NCBI GenBank assembly: GCA_046712825.1
Contig: JBKKCR010000233.1
Span: forward strand, 1-8,865
Source of the DNA: DATFGK01 sp046712825
GTDB lineage: Bacteria > Actinomycetota > AC-67
Reading direction: 5' to 3'
DNA: 8,865 nucleotides
Below the pieces are notes generated by a model, which worked only from the letters and a program-made list of their open reading frames with translations, made no database searches and was not told the DNA's origin. Position 1 is the first letter of the stretch. Each line of letters starts with the position of its first letter. This document shows, piece after piece, positions 6,293 to 8,865 of this stretch. A program made the position numbers and the translations under genes.

Positions 6293-6364
6293 TGGACCCG
6301 ACGAGATTTGAACTCGTGCCTCGCCTTCCTCGGGGGCGCGTGCTGCCAGTTGCACCACGGGCCC
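6293..6364 (-). tRNA. Atypical tRNA, anticodon read as GAG
   Basis: The 72-base - strand sequence folds into a full cloverleaf. The acceptor GGGCCCG pairs with CGGGTCC (one G-U pair), followed by discriminator A and no encoded CCA. The D-arm is GTGC-AACTGGCA-GCAC with A14, G18-G19 and A21. The anticodon stem has four pairs plus a C31-A39 mismatch. The variable loop is four bases, and the T-arm is ACGAG-TTCAAAT-CTCGT with all conserved T-loop bases. The loop CCGAGGA puts GAG at 34-36, formally a Leu anticodon, but bacterial tRNA-Leu has a long variable arm and this body looks more like Gln or Glu. Position 33 is C rather than the near-universal U. It may be a divergent functional tRNA or a decaying one, so I leave the amino acid unassigned. 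Confidence 0.72.
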
Positions 6365-6428
6365 CACCGCCGCGAGCGACGGTAGGCCTGAGAGGGTTCC
6401 GAGTCACGTACGAGAACAGCGAGAAGAT

Positions 6429-7007
6429 CTAGGCATCCTCGCCGTACGGCGCTACATCCTCGGCGGCACGGAACACTCCAGGTTCGAGGATCGCCGGAGC
6501 GTCGGGATCCGCAACGATGTCGGAGCGGAAGTTCACCTGATACTGGATGCGTCTCGCTCGCGTACGACGCTCGATCTGATCCAACGTCAACAGAACGAAG
6601 AACCGCCGGCCGTACGTGTTGTTCTCGTTCAAGACAACGAAGGCGAACAGGTATTTGTCGCCGAGTGCCTTGGCCATCGCATACTCGCGCTCGGTCGCAC
6701 CGAAAAAGAATCCGTTCAGCGCTTCATCCCGGATCGGCTTCTTGGTGGTCTTCATCTCGACGAGCCGGATGCTCGGCATGAACTCATCGATGTTGTCGAT
6801 GGTGAGGGGGTTGCACGGCTCGGGGGTCATGACTGCATCGAAGGTCTGAATGCCAAACTCTCCGACGGGCAAGAGCGTAACGATACGGCGCTTGGTTTGA
6901 AGGTCTAGAGCCTGGAAGCGGGGATCAAGGAGTAGTAGCTGAAGCCCGGCGTTCTCGACCCGCCTATTCGAGAGACTCTTGCCGAACTTGATCTCCGGCT
7001 CGGACAC
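6429..7007 (-). CDS. PD-(D/E)XK nuclease-like protein (DUF3883-like)
   Basis: This 192-residue soluble protein carries a probable restriction-endonuclease-like core. Asp57 in IQTFDAVM and Glu84-x-Lys86 in IRLVEMKTTKK give the D...ExK pattern. The following FFFGATEREYAMAKALGDKYLF resembles the helix-and-strand segment after the ExK motif in the DUF3883 family, often found in defence and mobile-element genes. Family assignment is by motif only. No methyltransferase, helicase or integrase is visible beside it. The start is GTG 7007: an upstream in-frame TGA leaves no other start, and no clear Shine-Dalgarno site is seen. Translation may be leaderless. The gene runs toward the odd tRNA, ending 64 bases before it. 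A role in DNA cleavage is inferred, not shown. Confidence 0.72.
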   Translation of the reverse strand: MSEPEIKFGKSLSNRRVENAGLQLLLLDPRFQALDLQTKRRIVTLLPVGEFGIQTFDAVMTPEPCNPLTIDNIDEFMPSIRLVEMKTTKKPIRDEALNGFFFGATEREYAMAKALGDKYLFAFVVLNENNTYGRRFFVLLTLDQIERRTRARRIQYQVNFRSDIVADPDAPAILEPGVFRAAEDVAPYGEDA

Positions 7008-7082
7008 GAACCGGATGATCGGCGATCTGGAGGACGTAGATCAAGAAATCAAGCGAGAACGAGAGCTGACGTACCGATTGTT

Positions 7083-7089
7083 GGAGGGG
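7083..7089 (+). promoter_or_regulatory. Shine-Dalgarno site of the coiled-coil gene
   Basis: GGAGGGG lies seven bases before the GTG at 7097. It favours this GTG over the in-frame ATGs at 7112 and 7121 and is the best evidence that the small gene is translated. Confidence 0.6.
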
Positions 7090-7096
7090 CATCTCC

Positions 7097-7282
7097 GTGG
7101 TTAAATCCAATATGAAGACCATGTCGAAGCCCCGCCGGAAGATCGATGACCATGAGGACCTTCTCAGGAGGTTCTTAGAGCTGCGCGAGCGTTTCCAAGA
7201 AACTGATCGGAAACTTGAGGAGACGCTCGCCAAGACCCGTGAGCTTCGCAAGCAGCTCCGCCGGGCGGTTTCCGTTCGCTAG
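7097..7282 (+). CDS. Short coiled-coil hypothetical protein
   Basis: I do not recognise this 61-residue, very basic protein. After a Lys/Arg-rich N-terminus (about 1-15), residues 17-57 form one long predicted helix with leucines and other hydrophobics at heptad-like spacing (LLRRFLELRERF, KLEETLAKTRELRKQL), consistent with a dimeric coiled coil. A GGAGGGG ribosome site precedes the GTG start. About 18 of its 61 codons end in A or T, compared with 5 of the first 60 in the prenyltransferase gene downstream, suggesting different ancestry. It is divergent from the nuclease-like gene with 89 bp between start codons, so the two may share a promoter region and form one cassette. Binding nucleic acid or the nuclease is speculation. 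Confidence 0.6.
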   Translation: MVKSNMKTMSKPRRKIDDHEDLLRRFLELRERFQETDRKLEETLAKTRELRKQLRRAVSVR

Positions 7283-7285
7283 ATC

Positions 7286-7492
7286 ATGACCCCGTACCTC
7301 GCGGATCAGCCGAGGCCTATACCTCGCTCGATCGGCAGCGCACCCGGCCTAACACGGGGCATCGACATAACGGAGTTTGATGAATGGATCGAGAAAGCGA
7401 TCGAAGGTGATCGCGATCGACACCTCCGCGATGGCCCTCCTCGATCCAAGGGAAAGCCACCAGAAGGCCGCAAGAGCCGACCCCATCGGTAA
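7286..7492 (+). CDS. Doubtful small hypothetical ORF
   Basis: This 68-codon frame begins at an ATG three bases after the stop of the coiled-coil gene, so it could be co-translated. The product would be polar. A short central helix (DITEFDEWIEKAIEGD) is followed by a basic, Gly/Pro-rich tail that looks disordered and could bind nucleic acid. No family is recognised and no clear Shine-Dalgarno site is seen. Roughly 27 of 68 codons end in A or T, even more unlike the flanking genes. It may be a real cassette gene, a remnant or chance. Confidence 0.35.
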   Translation: MTPYLADQPRPIPRSIGSAPGLTRGIDITEFDEWIEKAIEGDRDRHLRDGPPRSKGKPPEGRKSRPHR

Positions 7493-7521
7493 CCCGTCCT
7501 GAGCTGGGCGTTCTGAATGTT

Positions 7522-7551
7522 TTGAACGTAGCGTACACTCGCTGCTAGGAT
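7522..7551 (+). promoter_or_regulatory. Candidate promoter of the PPOX/UbiA pair
   Basis: TTGAAC (7522-7527) and TAGGAT (7546-7551) are 18 bases apart and resemble -35 and -10 boxes. An alternative -10, TACACT (7534-7539), would give a more usual leader of about 26 bases. The stretch is clearly more AT-rich than its surroundings and lies just upstream of the first gene of the pair. Confidence 0.4.
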
Positions 7552-7571
7552 TCCTGGTGGAGGTGAAACGC

Positions 7572-8060
7572 ATGGGAATCCTGCCAGATGAGATCGAACG
7601 GATCGTAAACGCGGCCCTCGTTTCCGAGCTAACGGTCGTGAACGCCAAGGGCCGTCCCGTCACGCACCCGATGATCCCGCTCTACGACGGCTCAAAGCTC
7701 TGGTTCCACTCCTCGATCCTGTTCTCGAAGAAGCTCGGCCACGTCCGCGCCAACCCCAAGGTCGCGGTCGCGATCACGGACCCGCGGGCGGTGCCGACCG
7801 ATCCCTTCCACCGCGTCACCATCCAGGGCGACGCGCGCGTTATCGACGACGACGTCCATCGCGGATGGGAGCCGGCCGTTCTGCAGCTGTGGATCGACAA
7901 AGAGCCGATCATCAAAGACTTCTACGCCAAGCGCGTCGCCCTGCCCCTGTTCTGGGAGCGTGCGCTCATCGAGGTCACTCCGCGCCGCGCGTTCCTCTGG
8001 GAGAACGGCCGCACCGATCTCCCCCCAAAGGTCTTCGAGCTCCAGGCGGTGGCGTCATGA
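7572..8060 (+). CDS. Pyridoxamine 5'-phosphate oxidase-family (split-barrel flavin/F420) protein
   Basis: This 162-residue protein has the split beta-barrel pattern of the PPOX family, which binds FMN, F420 or haem and catalyses varied redox reactions. Seen are the opening helix and strand (IERIVNAALVSELTVVNAKGRPVTHP), strand LWFHSSILFSKKLGHVRANPKVAVAI with the usual position for cofactor-phosphate contacts, and HRVTIQGDARVID. I chose ATG 7572, which follows GGAGGTGA with five-base spacing; an in-frame GTG at 7557 would overlap that ribosome site. The stop overlaps the next ATG (ATGA), so it is coupled to the PPOX-UbiA gene. The substrate is unknown. A redox step on a quinone or prenyl product is suggested only by that partner. 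Confidence 0.85.
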   Translation: MGILPDEIERIVNAALVSELTVVNAKGRPVTHPMIPLYDGSKLWFHSSILFSKKLGHVRANPKVAVAITDPRAVPTDPFHRVTIQGDARVIDDDVHRGWEPAVLQLWIDKEPIIKDFYAKRVALPLFWERALIEVTPRRAFLWENGRTDLPPKVFELQAVAS

Positions 8061-8865
8061 GCCAAGCGACCGCGACCTTCCCGCCAGACCTCGAGCGCAG
8101 CTTCTCGCACGCCGTCCTCTCGTGGGTCGGCGACGACGGCTATCCGATGAGCGTCGCGAGCCGCTTCTCGGTCAAGAACGAGCGCGTGGTGCTCCACGAG
8201 ATCGGCGAAGTCGTCTCGCCGCCCTCGGGACGGGACGTCAACGTGATCTTCTCGCACATCCGCCCGCGACCCGGCGAGGGCTACGACGAGCGCCGCTACA
8301 TCTCGGCGTGGGGACGCTTGCGCCGCGCCGGCGGCAAGGTCGAGTTCACCTCGACCGGCTCTTACCACTGGGACGAGAAGGAGACGCCGTTCTTCCAGTA
8401 CTCCGAGCAGACCGTTCCGCAAGCGCATCGCTTCCTCGGCGAGCTCAGCGAACGGCGCGGCGAGACGGTCAAGCCCAAGCTCGCGACGGGATGGCTGTTC
8501 CTGCGCGCGACCAGGCTTCCGTTCCTGACGGCGACCGCGGTGCCGGTCTTCCTCGGGGTCGCGGCGGCGGCGCGGAGCGGACCGTTCCGGCCGGGGCTGG
8601 CGCTGCTGACCTTGCTGGCGGCGTGCCTCATCCACCTCGGGCTCAACGTGGCCAACGATGTCTTCGACGACGCGTCCGGCGCCGACGAGGCAAACACGCG
8701 ACCCACGCAATTCTCGGGCGGCTCGCGCGTGATCCAGTACGGCCTCGTTTCGCGGAAGACGATGGCGCTGATGGCGGCGGGCTTCTACGCGGCCGGCATC
8801 GGGATCGGGCTGTGGCTCGCCGTGACGAGCGGGTTCTGGCCGCTGTTCTGGCTCGGCGTGGTGGG
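8057..8865 (+). CDS. PPOX-like domain fused to UbiA-family prenyltransferase (3' end cut)
   Basis: The frame is open to the window end, giving 269 complete residues. Residues about 1-140 resemble another split-barrel domain (SHAVLSWVGDDGYPMSVASRF; RYISAWGRLRR), more divergent than in the preceding gene. From about 148 the UbiA membrane domain begins, with helices at about 154-172, 180-200, 236-256 and 259 onward. The first Asp-rich motif is N200-D201-x-x-D204-x-x-x-G208-x-D210, followed by FSGGSRVIQYG, typical of the MenA/UbiA superfamily. Such enzymes attach a polyprenyl chain to an aromatic acceptor at the membrane, for example in menaquinone synthesis. The second Asp-rich motif lies beyond the window. 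ATG 8057 overlaps the previous stop (ATGA). The UbiA assignment is strong; the exact substrate and the role of the N-terminal domain are not known. Confidence 0.87.
   Translation, partial: MSQATATFPPDLERSFSHAVLSWVGDDGYPMSVASRFSVKNERVVLHEIGEVVSPPSGRDVNVIFSHIRPRPGEGYDERRYISAWGRLRRAGGKVEFTSTGSYHWDEKETPFFQYSEQTVPQAHRFLGELSERRGETVKPKLATGWLFLRATRLPFLTATAVPVFLGVAAAARSGPFRPGLALLTLLAACLIHLGLNVANDVFDDASGADEANTRPTQFSGGSRVIQYGLVSRKTMALMAAGFYAAGIGIGLWLAVTSGFWPLFWLGVV

Noticed and set aside
7015..7104. 29-codon + strand ORF (MIGDLEDVDQEI...) just upstream of the coiled-coil gene
   Set aside because: The product looks helical, but there is no ribosome site. It starts 7 bases from the divergent nuclease start and fills the only place a promoter could be. 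It is probably chance.
6964..7251. - strand frame of 95 codons opposite the coiled-coil gene
   Set aside because: It is an antisense shadow rich in Ser/Arg that also overlaps the start of the nuclease-like gene. No motif or ribosome site was seen.
1..8865. CRISPR arrays, insertion sequences, integrase genes or flanking att duplications
   Set aside because: I looked for spaced direct repeats, terminal inverted repeats with a transposase, and a second copy of the tRNA 3' end. None was seen, though short or divergent copies cannot be ruled out by eye.

Overview
The window has strongly GC-rich coding sequence with frequent GTG starts, ATGA/GTGA/TAGTG stop-start overlaps, and protein families common in Actinomycetota: PspC-fused histidine kinases, PspC proteins with a LiaF-type C-terminus, FitAB/VapBC-like modules and UbiA prenyltransferases. 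The most likely source is a high-GC Gram-positive, probably an environmental actinobacterium. This is inference from gene content and codon use; there is no phylogenetic marker to settle it.

Layout. (1) 34-1755 (+): a secreted subtilisin-family (S8) serine peptidase with signal peptide, propeptide-like region and full catalytic residues, followed by a perfect 13-bp hairpin (1774-1803) between convergent genes. (2) 1817-2511 (-): a two-gene toxin-antitoxin module, RHH antitoxin then PIN-domain toxin, with a 1-nt overlap. (3) 2557-4364 (-): a two-component pair, a PspC-domain membrane histidine kinase and a NarL/LuxR response regulator, with a 4-nt overlap. (4) 4365-4518: a divergent intergenic region with three short palindromes, the best candidate operator in the window. 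(5) 4519-6136 (+): a three-gene operon (PspC plus LiaF/toast-rack membrane protein, a two-TM small protein, a charged small protein), joined by two GTGA overlaps and ended by a hairpin whose loop contains the last stop codon. Regions 3-5 together look like an actinobacterial envelope-stress system resembling LiaFSR/Psp.

(6) 6137-6428 has no protein gene that I can support. It holds several hairpins, a fragment resembling a tRNA 5' half on the + strand, and a complete but odd tRNA on the - strand (6293-6364; anticodon read as GAG on a short-variable-loop body, C at position 33). (7) 6429-7492: a small accessory-looking cassette next to the tRNA, with a PD-(D/E)XK nuclease-like protein (-) and, divergent from it, a short coiled-coil protein and a doubtful small ORF (+). 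At least the two + ORFs use far more A/T-ending codons than the flanking genes. (8) 7572-8865 (+): a flavin/F420-binding split-barrel (PPOX-like) protein overlapping by 4 nt a gene for a PPOX-like domain fused to a UbiA prenyltransferase, cut by the window end. These two probably act in quinone or other prenyl-lipid metabolism at the membrane.

The observations most worth following are the mirrored PspC modules with their palindrome array, the unusual tRNA beside a compositionally different nuclease/coiled-coil cassette, and the PPOX-UbiA fusion. Nothing here can be claimed as a proven new system from sequence alone.
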